Assembly: GCA_900751665.1 (NCBI GenBank)
Contig: CAADSV010000041.1
Coordinates: 1 to 9,949, forward strand
Length of the DNA stretch: 9,949 nt
Reading direction: 5' to 3'
Source of the DNA: an uncultured Collinsella sp.
GTDB taxonomy: Bacteria > Actinomycetota > Coriobacteriia > Coriobacteriales > Coriobacteriaceae
Part shown: one piece after another, positions 1 to 6,059 of the stretch
Layout: the number at the start of each line of letters is the position of its first letter
Numbering within the stretch: the first letter of the stretch is position 1
The notes under the pieces: generated by a model
Seen by the model: only the letters and a program-made list of their open reading frames with translations
What the model was told of the DNA's origin: nothing
The model's database searches: none
Made by a program: the position numbers and the translations under genes

Positions 1-298
1 CCCAACAACGGAAGCCTAACTGACTTACAGTGGCGCGGAGTTCGCGCAAAGCGCGAACCAGCGACCGGGACCAGTAGCCCCGCCAACCAAGTCCAACTCA
101 GACAAGGACCCCCGCCAGCAAGCGATGCCCAAGAACCTTCAGCTGTGTCAATGCAGGCCGGGACCGGGTTTGGTTTTGAAAACACTCCGCAGCGCGAGGC
201 CCGCCTTTCCGTTGCTCCGCAGGAGCAGGAAAGACGGGCCTCATGCGCGAGGACGTTTTCAAAGCCAAGCCCGACCCCGGCTGGAGGGGCCACGAGTG
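1..298. other. Region without a convincing gene, left edge
   Basis: No convincing gene is visible here. Plus-strand frame 1 is open from the edge to about position 312, but it uses codons rare in the neighbouring genes (CTA, TTA, AGA), is rich in Pro/Ser/Ala/Gln, and its second half is made of the arms of a long hairpin. It could be the last 100 or so codons of a disordered protein tail or simply an open frame. A short perfect hairpin, GTTCGCGC-AAA-GCGCGAAC, lies at 40-58. The larger hairpin at 157-281 is listed separately. Confidence 0.5.
157..281. repeat. Long imperfect hairpin downstream of the P-type ATPase
   Basis: The outer arms 157-183 and 255-281 pair with few mismatches (GCCGGGaCCGGGTTTGG... 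against GCCGGGGTCGGGCTTGG..., both ending GAAAAC). A middle stem pairs 196-210 with 228-242 (GAGGCCCGCCTTTCC against GGAAAGACGGGCCTC), and the tip is TGCTCC-GCA-GGAGCA at 213-227. It begins 18 nt after the stop of the minus-strand ATPase gene, so it could end or protect that transcript, but there is no U-run on either strand. The three nested stems with a central unpaired zone also fit a dispersed palindromic element or a small MITE. Which of these it is cannot be told from one copy. Confidence 0.7.
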
Positions 299-2251
299 CT
301 ACAGGTTCTTGACACCCATCGCGCGCATGGCGTTCAGGATGGCGATGATCGCCACGCCTACGTCGCCGAACACGGCAAGCCACATGTTGGCGATGCCCAG
401 CGCTGCCAGCACAAGGATCAGCAGCTTAATGCCCAGCGCAAAGATGATGTTCTGCCAAACAATCGCCATGGTCTTGCGTGCCACGCGGATCGCGCGGGAA
501 ATGTTGGACGGCTTGTCGTCCATGAGCACGACATCGGCGGCCTCGATCGCAGCGTCAGAACCCATAGCGCCCATGGCAATGCCCACATCGGCGCGCGTAA
601 GCACGGGCGCATCGTTGATGCCGTCGCCCACAAAGGCGAGCTTGCCCTTGCCACTCTCGGTTGCAAGCAGCGCCTCGACGCGCTCGACCTTATCGCCCGG
701 CAGCAGCTGCGCGTGGAACTCGTCGAGACTGAGTTGCTTGGCCACAGACGCCGCAACCTCCTCGCGGTCGCCCGTGAGCATGACGGTGCGCTTGACACCG
801 GCGGCGTGCAGGTCGCGAATCGTTTGCTCAGCATCGGCCTTGACGGTGTCTGCAATCACGATGTGGCCGGCGTACACGCCGTCAACGAGCACATGCAGAA
901 TCGTTCCGACGACCTCGCAATCGGGCGCTTCGACTCCTGCCGCGGCGAGCATCTTTGCGTTGCCAACGACGACGTGCTTGCCGTCGATGGTTGCCGTCAC
1001 GCCATGGCCCGCGTCGTTGGTGGAGTCGCTTACGCGCTTGGGGTCGACCTCGCCCTGGTAGGCGACACGTACGGACTGCGCGATGGGGTGATCGGAGAAC
1101 GACTCAGCAAGGGCTGCGACTTCGAGCAACGACTGCTCGGTATAGCCGGCCTCGGGGTGTACCGCGACCACCGAGAACGTGCCGTTGGTGAGGGTGCCCG
1201 TCTTGTCAAAGACGACGGTGTCCACGTCGGCGAGCGTCTCGAGGTAGTTAGAACCCTTGATGAGAACGCCCAGCTTGGATGCGCCGCCGATGCCGCCAAA
1301 GAAACTGAGCGGCACGCTGATCACCAACGCGCACGGGCAGCTGACGACCAAGAAGGTCAGGCCGCGCAGAATCCAGTCGGACCAGGCACCGGTGACCAGG
1401 CCACCGCCGAGCGCGAGCACCGCGGCAGCGCCGGTGACGGCGGGCGTGTAGATGCGGGCAAAGCGCGTGATGAAGTTCTCGGTGCGTGCCTTCTTTTCGC
1501 TGGCATTCTCCACGAGCTCCAGGACGCGTGCGACGGTGGACTCGCCAAAGGGCTTGGTGGTGCGCACGTGGATGAGCCCCGTCATGTTGATGCAGCCGCT
1601 GATGATATCGTCTCCGGTTTTGGCCGGGCGGGGGACCGACTCACCGGTAAGGGCGGCGGTGTCGAGCTGGGTTTCGCCCTCGACGATGACGCCGTCGATA
1701 GGCACGCGCTCGCCGGGCTTGACCACGATCACGGTGCCGACCGCGATGTCATCGGGGAAGACCTGTTCGAGTGAGCCGTCGGGCTGCTCGACGTTAGCGT
1801 AGTCGGGCGCGATGTCCATCATGGCGCTGATCGACTTGCGGCTCTTGCCCACGGCGTATGCCTGGAACAGCTCGCCGACCTGGTAGAACAGCATGACGGC
1901 GGCGCCTTCGGCCATGTGCGGGTCGGTATCGGGGAAGAGCACCATGGCAAACGCGCCGATGGTCGCGACGGCCATGAGGAAGCTCTCGTCGAACGCCTTG
2001 CCGCGGCGGATGTTATTGAATGCCTTTTGCAACACGTCGTAGCCGGCAATCAAAAACGGCACGAGGAACAGCACGAAGCTGGCGTAGATGTCGCCCGGGG
2101 TGCCGAATGCGGCGGCGAGGGTGCCGAACTCATCGAGGGCGTACACCACGGCAAAAATGCCCAGCGCTACCAGGATGCGGTTGCGCTTATGCTCGAGTGA
2201 CTCTTTCTTCTTGCGCTTCTTCTTTTTCTTCTTGGGGTCGGCGGTGGCCAT
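299..2251 (-). CDS. Heavy-metal P1B-2-type ATPase (Zn/Cd/Pb exporter), no HMA domain
   Basis: ATP-driven membrane pump that most likely exports Zn(II), Cd(II) or Pb(II) from the cytoplasm. Seen in 650 residues: actuator loop TGES at 202-205, metal-site CPC at 305-307 in the sixth helix, phosphorylation motif DKTGT from D349, the P1B-specific HP pair at 388-389, and GDGIND at 542-547. The late helices carry an Asn...Lys pair (N601, K609) and D630-x-G, the signature that separates Zn/Cd/Pb pumps from copper pumps. In place of the usual N-terminal HMA domain there is a basic tail, residues 7-16 almost all Lys. An upstream in-frame start (2320) exists, but the ATG at 2251 has GGGAGG 9 nt before it, and the extension would run through the operator, so 2251 is preferred. 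It is the third gene after arsR and the HMA gene, with its own operator at 2275-2294. ZntA/CadA-like; the exact metal is inferred. Confidence 0.93.
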   Translation of the reverse strand: MATADPKKKKKKRKKKESLEHKRNRILVALGIFAVVYALDEFGTLAAAFGTPGDIYASFVLFLVPFLIAGYDVLQKAFNNIRRGKAFDESFLMAVATIGAFAMVLFPDTDPHMAEGAAVMLFYQVGELFQAYAVGKSRKSISAMMDIAPDYANVEQPDGSLEQVFPDDIAVGTVIVVKPGERVPIDGVIVEGETQLDTAALTGESVPRPAKTGDDIISGCINMTGLIHVRTTKPFGESTVARVLELVENASEKKARTENFITRFARIYTPAVTGAAAVLALGGGLVTGAWSDWILRGLTFLVVSCPCALVISVPLSFFGGIGGASKLGVLIKGSNYLETLADVDTVVFDKTGTLTNGTFSVVAVHPEAGYTEQSLLEVAALAESFSDHPIAQSVRVAYQGEVDPKRVSDSTNDAGHGVTATIDGKHVVVGNAKMLAAAGVEAPDCEVVGTILHVLVDGVYAGHIVIADTVKADAEQTIRDLHAAGVKRTVMLTGDREEVAASVAKQLSLDEFHAQLLPGDKVERVEALLATESGKGKLAFVGDGINDAPVLTRADVGIAMGAMGSDAAIEAADVVLMDDKPSNISRAIRVARKTMAIVWQNIIFALGIKLLILVLAALGIANMWLAVFGDVGVAIIAILNAMRAMGVKNL

Positions 2252-2274
2252 GACTCGTATCCTCCCATTTGAAT

Positions 2275-2294
2275 GTATGAACACTCGCTCATAT
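2275..2294 (-). promoter_or_regulatory. SmtB/CzrA-type operator 1, before the ATPase gene
   Basis: The plus strand reads GTATGAACACTCGCTCATAT, an imperfect inverted repeat with TATGA/TCATA half-sites. It matches operator 2 at 17 of 20 positions, and both continue into the same AATTT. It starts 24 nt upstream of the ATPase ATG. A weak promoter for the ATPase alone may exist just upstream on the minus strand (TTGCCG at 2315-2320, 16-nt gap, AATTAT at 2293-2298), which would place the operator over the transcription start. The architecture suggests the pump can be induced both from the operon promoter and locally. Confidence 0.8.
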
Positions 2295-2307
2295 AATTTC
2301 GCGAGCA

Positions 2308-2330
2308 AAGGCCGCGGCAATCGCGGCCTT
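2308..2330 (-). terminator. Hairpin between the HMA gene and the ATPase gene (possible attenuator)
   Basis: A perfect 8-bp stem, AAGGCCGC/GCGGCCTT, with a 7-nt loop, lies 22 nt after the HMA stop. On the minus strand only TTT follows, so it is a weak terminator at best. It may lower ATPase expression relative to arsR and the HMA gene, or stabilise the shorter two-gene message. Confidence 0.4.
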
Positions 2331-2351
2331 GCAGGTTGGCGTAAACCTGGG

Positions 2352-2570
2352 CTAGAGAATGATCTCGCAGTCCGGCTCGGCGTCGGCCGTAAACTCTACA
2401 ACGCGGTTGAGCACCTCGTCGAACTCAGCATCATCGGCCTCGAGCGTCAGCTTCTGGGTCATAAAGTTGACGGACACGGATTTGACGCCCTCGAGCTTGG
2501 CCAGCTCGTCCTGAAGCTCACGCGCGCAGTTGGCGCAGTCAATCTCGTCGAGTTTAAACTGCTTTTTCAT
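2352..2570 (-). CDS. Free-standing heavy-metal-associated (HMA) domain protein
   Basis: A 72-residue ferredoxin-like metal-binding protein. The DCANC motif near the N-terminus (C12 and C15) is the CxxC pair that binds a soft metal ion, and the rest follows the HMA pattern: a helix (ARELQDELAKLEGV), a strand (KSVSVNFMTQKLTLEAD) and a second helix. An extra Cys (C68) lies near the acidic C-terminus (DAEPDCEIIL). It has AAAGGA 8 nt before the ATG. Members of this family act as cytosolic metal carriers or as N-terminal domains of P1B ATPases. Here it sits directly before an ATPase that lacks such a domain, so it is probably the detached metal donor or regulatory domain of that pump. The acidic residues around the Cys pair (DEIDC) fit Zn/Cd pumps better than copper, but that is inference. 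Confidence 0.88.
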   Translation of the reverse strand: MKKQFKLDEIDCANCARELQDELAKLEGVKSVSVNFMTQKLTLEADDAEFDEVLNRVVEFTADAEPDCEIIL

Positions 2571-2633
2571 GGTGGGTTCCTTTCTCTGTATTTGCGGCTT
2601 GGGTGCAGGCCGCGCTGGTACCGTGGTTGGTCG

Positions 2634-2999
2634 CTATTCGCAGATGTGGCTCATGCCTTGGTTGAGCATGGTGTAGACGTGGTCGTCGGCGAGCGAGTAG
2701 AGGATATTGCGCCCGTCGCGTCGGAATTTAACCAGGTGCGACTGCTTGAGTGTGCGCAGCTGGTGCGACACCGCGGACTGCGAGGTTTCGGTCGCTTCGG
2801 CGATGTCTGCCACGCAGAGCTCGCGGCCCATGAGGGCATAGAGGATCTTGATGCGCGTGGTGTCGCTGAAGACCTTGAACAGGTCGGCGAGGTCGTAGAG
2901 AAGCTCCTCGTCGGGAAGGTCCTCGGGCGAGCAGGTGGTCGGGATCGCGGGTTCGTTGGCCTCGATGTCGAGTTTCGTTTCATCAACGCGGATGCTCAT
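2634..2999 (-). CDS. ArsR/SmtB-family metal-sensing repressor
   Basis: Winged-helix repressor of 121 residues that should bind the three operators when metal-free. The DNA-reading helix is around residues 71-85 (ETSQSAVSHQLRTLK), preceded by FSDTTRIKILYAL, typical of the family. The last helix carries D105-x-H107 and H118-xx-E121, exactly the spacing of the alpha-5 Zn(II) site of SmtB (DxH...HxxE). The ELCVAD motif (C62, D65) and N-terminal C23 resemble the second, alpha-3N site. CadC-type sensors carry ELCVCD there; this one has Ala in place of the second Cys, so zinc sensing is favoured over Cd/Pb. AAAGGA stands about 8 nt before the ATG. First gene of the metal operon and, given operators 2 and 3 at its promoter, almost surely autoregulated. 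Confidence 0.95.
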   Translation of the reverse strand: MSIRVDETKLDIEANEPAIPTTCSPEDLPDEELLYDLADLFKVFSDTTRIKILYALMGRELCVADIAEATETSQSAVSHQLRTLKQSHLVKFRRDGRNILYSLADDHVYTMLNQGMSHICE

Positions 3000-3013
3000 T
3001 GCAATATCCTTTC

Positions 3014-3033
3014 ATATGAACATGCGCTCATAT
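3014..3033 (-). promoter_or_regulatory. SmtB/CzrA-type operator 2, arsR leader
   Basis: The plus strand reads ATATGAACATGCGCTCATAT, with perfect ATATGA/TCATAT outer half-sites. It lies between the arsR start codon and the -10 box, about +7 to +26 of the expected transcript, so bound repressor would block polymerase escape. Centre-to-centre distance to operator 3 is 35 bp, a little over three helical turns. Confidence 0.88.
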
Positions 3034-3045
3034 AATTTACTTTCG

Positions 3046-3073
3046 ATTATATGAGTGCATGTTCATATGTCAA
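3046..3073 (-). promoter_or_regulatory. Perfect-consensus sigma-70 promoter of the metal operon
   Basis: On the minus strand TTGACA (3068-3073) is followed, after 16 nt, by TATAAT (3046-3051). Both hexamers match consensus at every base. The spacer is filled by operator 3, so the promoter should be strong when free and shut when the repressor is bound. It drives arsR, the HMA gene and at least part of ATPase expression. Confidence 0.9.
3049..3068 (-). promoter_or_regulatory. SmtB/CzrA-type operator 3, in the promoter spacer
   Basis: The minus strand reads ATATGAACATGCACTCATAT, differing from operator 2 (read on the plus strand) only at one position, so the two sites face each other. It spans the whole spacer and touches both the -35 and the -10 hexamer, so binding directly excludes RNA polymerase. 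Confidence 0.88.
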
Positions 3074-3419
3074 TGACGTTCAGGTAATTCGTTGTACAAA
3101 ATGATGGGGAATAGTGGACGAGATCCCGGACTGAGCGTTTTTTGATAGTCGATGCCAAGGTGGGTACCCTCGTGCCGTGCAAAAAATGGAGTATTCTGCA
3201 ACTATAGGGGGTCCGCTAATTTATTGCAGGTCATATAATGCAGTTCAAGAGTTATCTTAGGGTGTTAATCCGATGAGTTCTTCCTCAAATGTTGCCTAAC
3301 GCTCTCACGCAAGAGTGATTTCGCTTCACATTTGGATCCACTCGAGGGTGATAGACACCCGACCCTGCTGAATACTCGCAATTTTGCACGTCGCTAGGGT
3401 ACCCACCTTGTTAGCCGGC
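3074..3419. other. Gene-free stretch with an inverted-repeat element
   Basis: No plausible gene on either strand. The stretch lies upstream of the arsR promoter and downstream of the 396-residue protein gene, and is clearly more AT-rich than the metal operon. Apart from the inverted repeat listed separately, it holds a T6 run at 3138-3143 with no stem worth naming before it and a small hairpin GGGTG-ATAGA-CACCC at 3346-3360. Confidence 0.6.
3156..3410. repeat. 41-bp imperfect inverted repeat enclosing about 170 bp
   Basis: The left arm 3156-3196 and right arm 3370-3410 are inverted copies matching at 34 of 41 positions. The outermost 15 bases are identical (CAAGGTGGGTACCCT), as is the inner GAGTATTC, and GTGCAAAA lies between. 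The enclosed 173 bp have no open frame of note. The right arm ends 10 bp from the stop of the nuclease-like gene. No target-site duplication is seen outside the arms (GATGC on the left, TTAGC on the right). It has the form of a non-autonomous mobile element (MITE-like), but it could also be a recombined pair of dispersed repeats or act as an RNA structure ending the nuclease-like transcript. Confidence 0.75.
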
Positions 3420-4610
3420 CTAGTCTCCGGCCCCGAAGACCCTGCCCTCGGGCGCGAGGCTGCTTGTTTGGGCAAATGATGGGCTGTCGGATTCGACAGT
3501 CTGCATGTCATCGATTGCCGGAACTTCATTAATTGTCGGGTCATCCAGCGTGATGCCTTCGAGCGTTGCTTTTTCGAGGTCGATTCGTTGACGCTCTTCG
3601 GAATCCTGGCGAAGCTGCTTCTGAATTCGCTTTTTCTCTTCTATAAACCTTCTGAGCACAAACTGTCTCAGGTCCTCTTGCATGATTTGAAAGTCTTTTG
3701 GCAGACGCGAGGGGCGTACACCCTCTTTCCGCTGGATTGCTTCCATGACCCTAACAAAAGAGCTGGCATGCATAAAGGAATAACGGCTGACGGTGATGAT
3801 TCCGTACCCCATGGACGCAAGTGCATTCTTGCGCTCCTCATCGATGGCGCGGTCTTCTTCCGCGTCATGATAAAAACCGTTGTATTCAATGTCTGTGCGA
3901 GATTTCTTTAGATACGCATCCATAAAGAACTTTTTACGTCTCGTGAGATTCTTTGCGGCAGTGGTGACCTGCACCTCGTAATCGGTCTCAATTCCCTTAA
4001 TACCAAGCCCTCCTTCGCTTTTGGGCAGCGTTAGCATCATGACAAATGCCGTTTCCATGGGAGACCGGCATCCGTCGCGCACACATTGGATCGCCTTTCG
4101 GGCAAGGGCCAGACCGTCGCATCTGGTAATGGAATTAAAGAACTGCTTTAACCTCTCGGTCGAGGTGAGCGCGAAACGCTCGGTATAGGAGGTGGAAGAG
4201 TCGGTTCCAAGGGAATAAGCGCCGCACAGTTCAAAGTAGTACTCCACTAGTTCGCGAAAAGAAAGATAGGTGGCGGCCTGAAGTGCGCAAAGCTCAACGC
4301 CAACAATGAAGATGCCATCTTTGAGCTCTATAAAGCGTGAGTTCGAGAATCGTTTTGACGAAACGTGGCATTGACAGTTCATTGCATAGCGCGCATTCCT
4401 GCGATCAAACACCATCACCTCGAGGGAATCATTTGCGTCGAGGGAAACATCATGTTTGGTGAGCCATTCTGCGGCTGCGTCAAGGAGCGTTCCGGTGGGA
4501 CATGATCCGTAAATCGCGGCAGGGCTACAGGACTCGATGCCTTTCGCAGACACCGAATGCGCGGCCTGGTAGACCGCTTTTGCAGTGGTATGTGACAATA
4601 CGATACTCAT
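3420..4610 (-). CDS. Uncharacterised protein with a Vsr/DUF559-like nuclease signature
   Basis: I do not recognise a named family for the whole 396-residue protein. Residues 184-280 have the layout of Vsr-fold (PD-D/ExK-related) endonucleases such as DUF559: E186 (SPMET), D231 (FFMDAYL), E242-x-N244-G followed by H248 (IEYNGFYH), then D257-xx-R260...L-xx-MGYGIITV. The expected third catalytic position holds Asn244, so activity is uncertain. Residues 1-180 carry no motif I can name; a Cys-rich patch (C79, C81, C108, C129) is present. The C-terminal third is a charged probable coiled coil (about 305-350) and an acidic, Ser-rich tail. No good Shine-Dalgarno precedes the ATG; a perfect 10-bp palindrome, GATATATATC, abuts it at 4611-4620. 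GC is lower than in all neighbours, suggesting transfer. No partner gene such as a methylase or antitoxin is adjacent. AbiEi-like or defence-related roles are guesses. Confidence 0.75.
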   Translation of the reverse strand: MSIVLSHTTAKAVYQAAHSVSAKGIESCSPAAIYGSCPTGTLLDAAAEWLTKHDVSLDANDSLEVMVFDRRNARYAMNCQCHVSSKRFSNSRFIELKDGIFIVGVELCALQAATYLSFRELVEYYFELCGAYSLGTDSSTSYTERFALTSTERLKQFFNSITRCDGLALARKAIQCVRDGCRSPMETAFVMMLTLPKSEGGLGIKGIETDYEVQVTTAAKNLTRRKKFFMDAYLKKSRTDIEYNGFYHDAEEDRAIDEERKNALASMGYGIITVSRYSFMHASSFVRVMEAIQRKEGVRPSRLPKDFQIMQEDLRQFVLRRFIEEKKRIQKQLRQDSEERQRIDLEKATLEGITLDDPTINEVPAIDDMQTVESDSPSFAQTSSLAPEGRVFGAGD

Positions 4611-4961
4611 GATATATATCGTGTCAGCTAATGCCGTGTTGACGGCGCTGAGTGGAAAAGCCGTTTTAGAGGTCTAACCAAATGCTGTCCAAAAGCTTGA
4701 CGCAATTATGGGTTGGTATGCCCTAAATAAAAGTTTTCGCAGCTTAGCTATAGCATATAAATACTCAATTGCCGCACATTTGATAGTGATGCATCACCAT
4801 CCGACAACGAATTACGTGTCGGGAATTGGCCGAAATCGTTCAAAATGAGGGTTCAGAATTTGTGATGGCAGATCTATCTGTGGAACGTAGGGCGGCCCCG
4901 CTGCGGGGTTTCCCGCTGCGAGACCGCTCGTGATCTACGCTGGGGTTTGTCGCAGGCGTTT
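4611..4961. other. AT-rich gene-free stretch with several short palindromes
   Basis: No plausible gene. Perfect palindromes occur at 4611-4620 (GATATATATC, touching the start codon of the nuclease-like gene), 4747-4754 (GCTATAGC) and 4786-4797 (GTGATGCATCAC). A stem CCGACA/TGTCGG spans 4801-4822. The stretch must contain the promoter of the minus-strand nuclease-like gene; CATAAT-like boxes are visible on the minus strand near 4704-4709, but no convincing -35 partner. The base composition changes back to GC-rich at about 4885. Confidence 0.55.
4896..4908. terminator. Possible terminator hairpin after the exonuclease gene
   Basis: CCCCGC-T-GCGGGG is a perfect 13-nt palindrome 54 nt downstream of the exonuclease stop, followed on the plus strand by TTT and flanked by a second CCCGCTGCG. 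On the minus strand, which carries the neighbouring genes, no U-run follows, so it would be a rho-independent terminator only in a loose sense. A one-base loop is too tight, so the actual stem would open to about five pairs. Confidence 0.3.
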
Positions 4962-5930
4962 CTACTTGGCGAATAGGTTCTTGAGGTTGAACTCGGCTTG
5001 GACGGTGCGGAGCATGAGGTCGGTGTCGTCCAGGCCCAGATGCTGCTCGTTGGCGTCGGCGGCGAGGGTTCCACGGCGGCGCGCCCAGTTCTCGAGCGCG
5101 GCGGGGGCGGATTCGCGGGGGAGCGAGCGGACGTCGGCATCCAGGCTGCGGCAGATCTGGCGCGAGTCGATGACGATGATCTTGCCGGCGCGGCGTGCCT
5201 CGGCGTAACCGTCCAGATGAATTTTGAACCAGCTGTCCTCGAACGCGGCGTTATGCGCCATGTACGGGTACTTCTTCATAAGCTTGAGCAGCTGCTTCTG
5301 CAGTTCCTTGTTCTCGCGGAACGGCTTTTTGCCGTCGATGTCGTCCCAGGTGATATGGTGGATATTCGACAACGGCACATCCTCGCCGCGGTAGATGTCG
5401 GGCAGGCCGCAGTAATGCGCCTCGGCGTCATGCGGCACGGCGTCGCTGGTGAGGTCCATGATTTCCCAGCCCACGTTGATGATGTAGCCGCGCTCGGGCG
5501 CGCGACCGGTGGTCTCGATGTCGATGCCCAGCACCGTGCCTTGGATGGGCTTGCGAGCGTAGGCGACGCCGAGCGCGTCGCGGTCGCCGCGGATCTCGCG
5601 CATAACGGACGCGGCGGTGCGCTTTTGCATCTTGCCGATGGCGGCGCAGGTGTCGGCATCGGACAGGCCGCGCGAAAGCGTCGCGGGCGTCACGTTGCGC
5701 AGGCGTGCCTCGCCAATCTGGTCGCACAGGTCGCGGTTGCGGTCAGCCAGGTCGCGCACGGTGGCAAAGTCGAAGCTGGGGTCGCCCTCGGCGGTAAAGT
5801 ACTCGGTTTCGAGCACTTTAAGGGCCTCTTCGCCCTTCTGGCGCTCGGACTCCATGGCGCCATGATCGCCATAGATAAACATGGGAATAAACGGCTGGCG
5901 CTCGTATTCGAGTGCTTGTGAAACGTTCAT
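4962..5930 (-). CDS. DEDDh (DnaQ/RNase T-like) 3'-5' exonuclease
   Basis: A 322-residue probable 3'-5' exonuclease acting on DNA or RNA ends with two metal ions. All three Exo motifs are visible: GIDIETTG (D137, E139), AHNAAFEDSWF (H226, N227, acidic E231/D232), and HLGLDD (H297, D302), the HxxxxD form that defines the DEDDh class. The catalytic domain covers about 132-318, the size of a stand-alone DnaQ fold. The first 130 residues are an added domain, largely helical and charged (for example KGEEALKVLETEY and DLADRNRDLCDQIGEARLR), that I cannot assign; it may bind substrate or a partner. The ATG has AAGGAG 7 nt upstream, a strong site. It is transcribed alone, divergent from the transporter gene. 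It is not the polymerase III epsilon subunit by length or N-terminus; its cellular job is unknown. Confidence 0.88.
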   Translation of the reverse strand: MNVSQALEYERQPFIPMFIYGDHGAMESERQKGEEALKVLETEYFTAEGDPSFDFATVRDLADRNRDLCDQIGEARLRNVTPATLSRGLSDADTCAAIGKMQKRTAASVMREIRGDRDALGVAYARKPIQGTVLGIDIETTGRAPERGYIINVGWEIMDLTSDAVPHDAEAHYCGLPDIYRGEDVPLSNIHHITWDDIDGKKPFRENKELQKQLLKLMKKYPYMAHNAAFEDSWFKIHLDGYAEARRAGKIIVIDSRQICRSLDADVRSLPRESAPAALENWARRRGTLAADANEQHLGLDDTDLMLRTVQAEFNLKNLFAK

Positions 5931-6012
5931 ATAACTGCTCCTTGGATGGGCCGCGTCGTGCGGCTCAGGGTCATTAAGATGTGGCGAGATGATAGTTTAC
6001 CATGGGCAACTA

Positions 6013-6040
6013 TTGGCATCGCGCCTAGGATAACTACAAT
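6013..6040 (+). promoter_or_regulatory. Promoter of the His-rich transporter gene
   Basis: TTGGCA (6013-6018) and TACAAT (6035-6040) are separated by 16 nt, giving 4/6 and 5/6 matches to consensus. Transcription would start near 6047, leaving a leader of about 55 nt, too short for a yybP-ykoY manganese riboswitch. Confidence 0.6.
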
Positions 6041-6059
6041 ACCCTAGTTGACCGCTAGG
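6024..6059 (+). promoter_or_regulatory. CTAGG repeat cluster over the transporter promoter (putative operator)
   Basis: CTAGGATA (6025-6032) and TACCCTAG (6040-6047) form an inverted repeat (7 of 8 paired) with a 7-nt centre that contains most of the -10 box. A third half-site, CTAGG, follows at 6055-6059, pairing with CCTAG at 6043-6047 across 7 nt. In addition CTAGGAnnnnTACAAT is repeated exactly 30 bp apart (6025-6040 and 6055-6070). The position over the -10 box and expected start site fits a repressor operator. The regulator is unknown; the half-sites resemble the TTAGG/CCTAA of DtxR-family boxes, but the spacing is not the 19-bp layout. Confidence 0.5.

Noticed and set aside
1..312. Plus-strand open frame from the edge, about 103 codons
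   Set aside because: Its codon choice is unlike the neighbours, half of it is the long hairpin, it overlaps the end of the ATPase gene, and no motif is visible. A disordered protein tail cannot be excluded.
125..1774. 549-codon plus-strand frame opposite the ATPase gene
   Set aside because: Antisense shadow of a high-GC gene; the minus strand has every P-type ATPase motif.
2252..2320. Longer start for the ATPase (23 more residues)
   Set aside because: The extension would be encoded by the operator and part of the hairpin; the ATG at 2251 has a good ribosome site.
4998..5921. 307-codon plus-strand frame opposite the exonuclease
   Set aside because: Antisense shadow; the minus strand encodes complete Exo I, II and III motifs.
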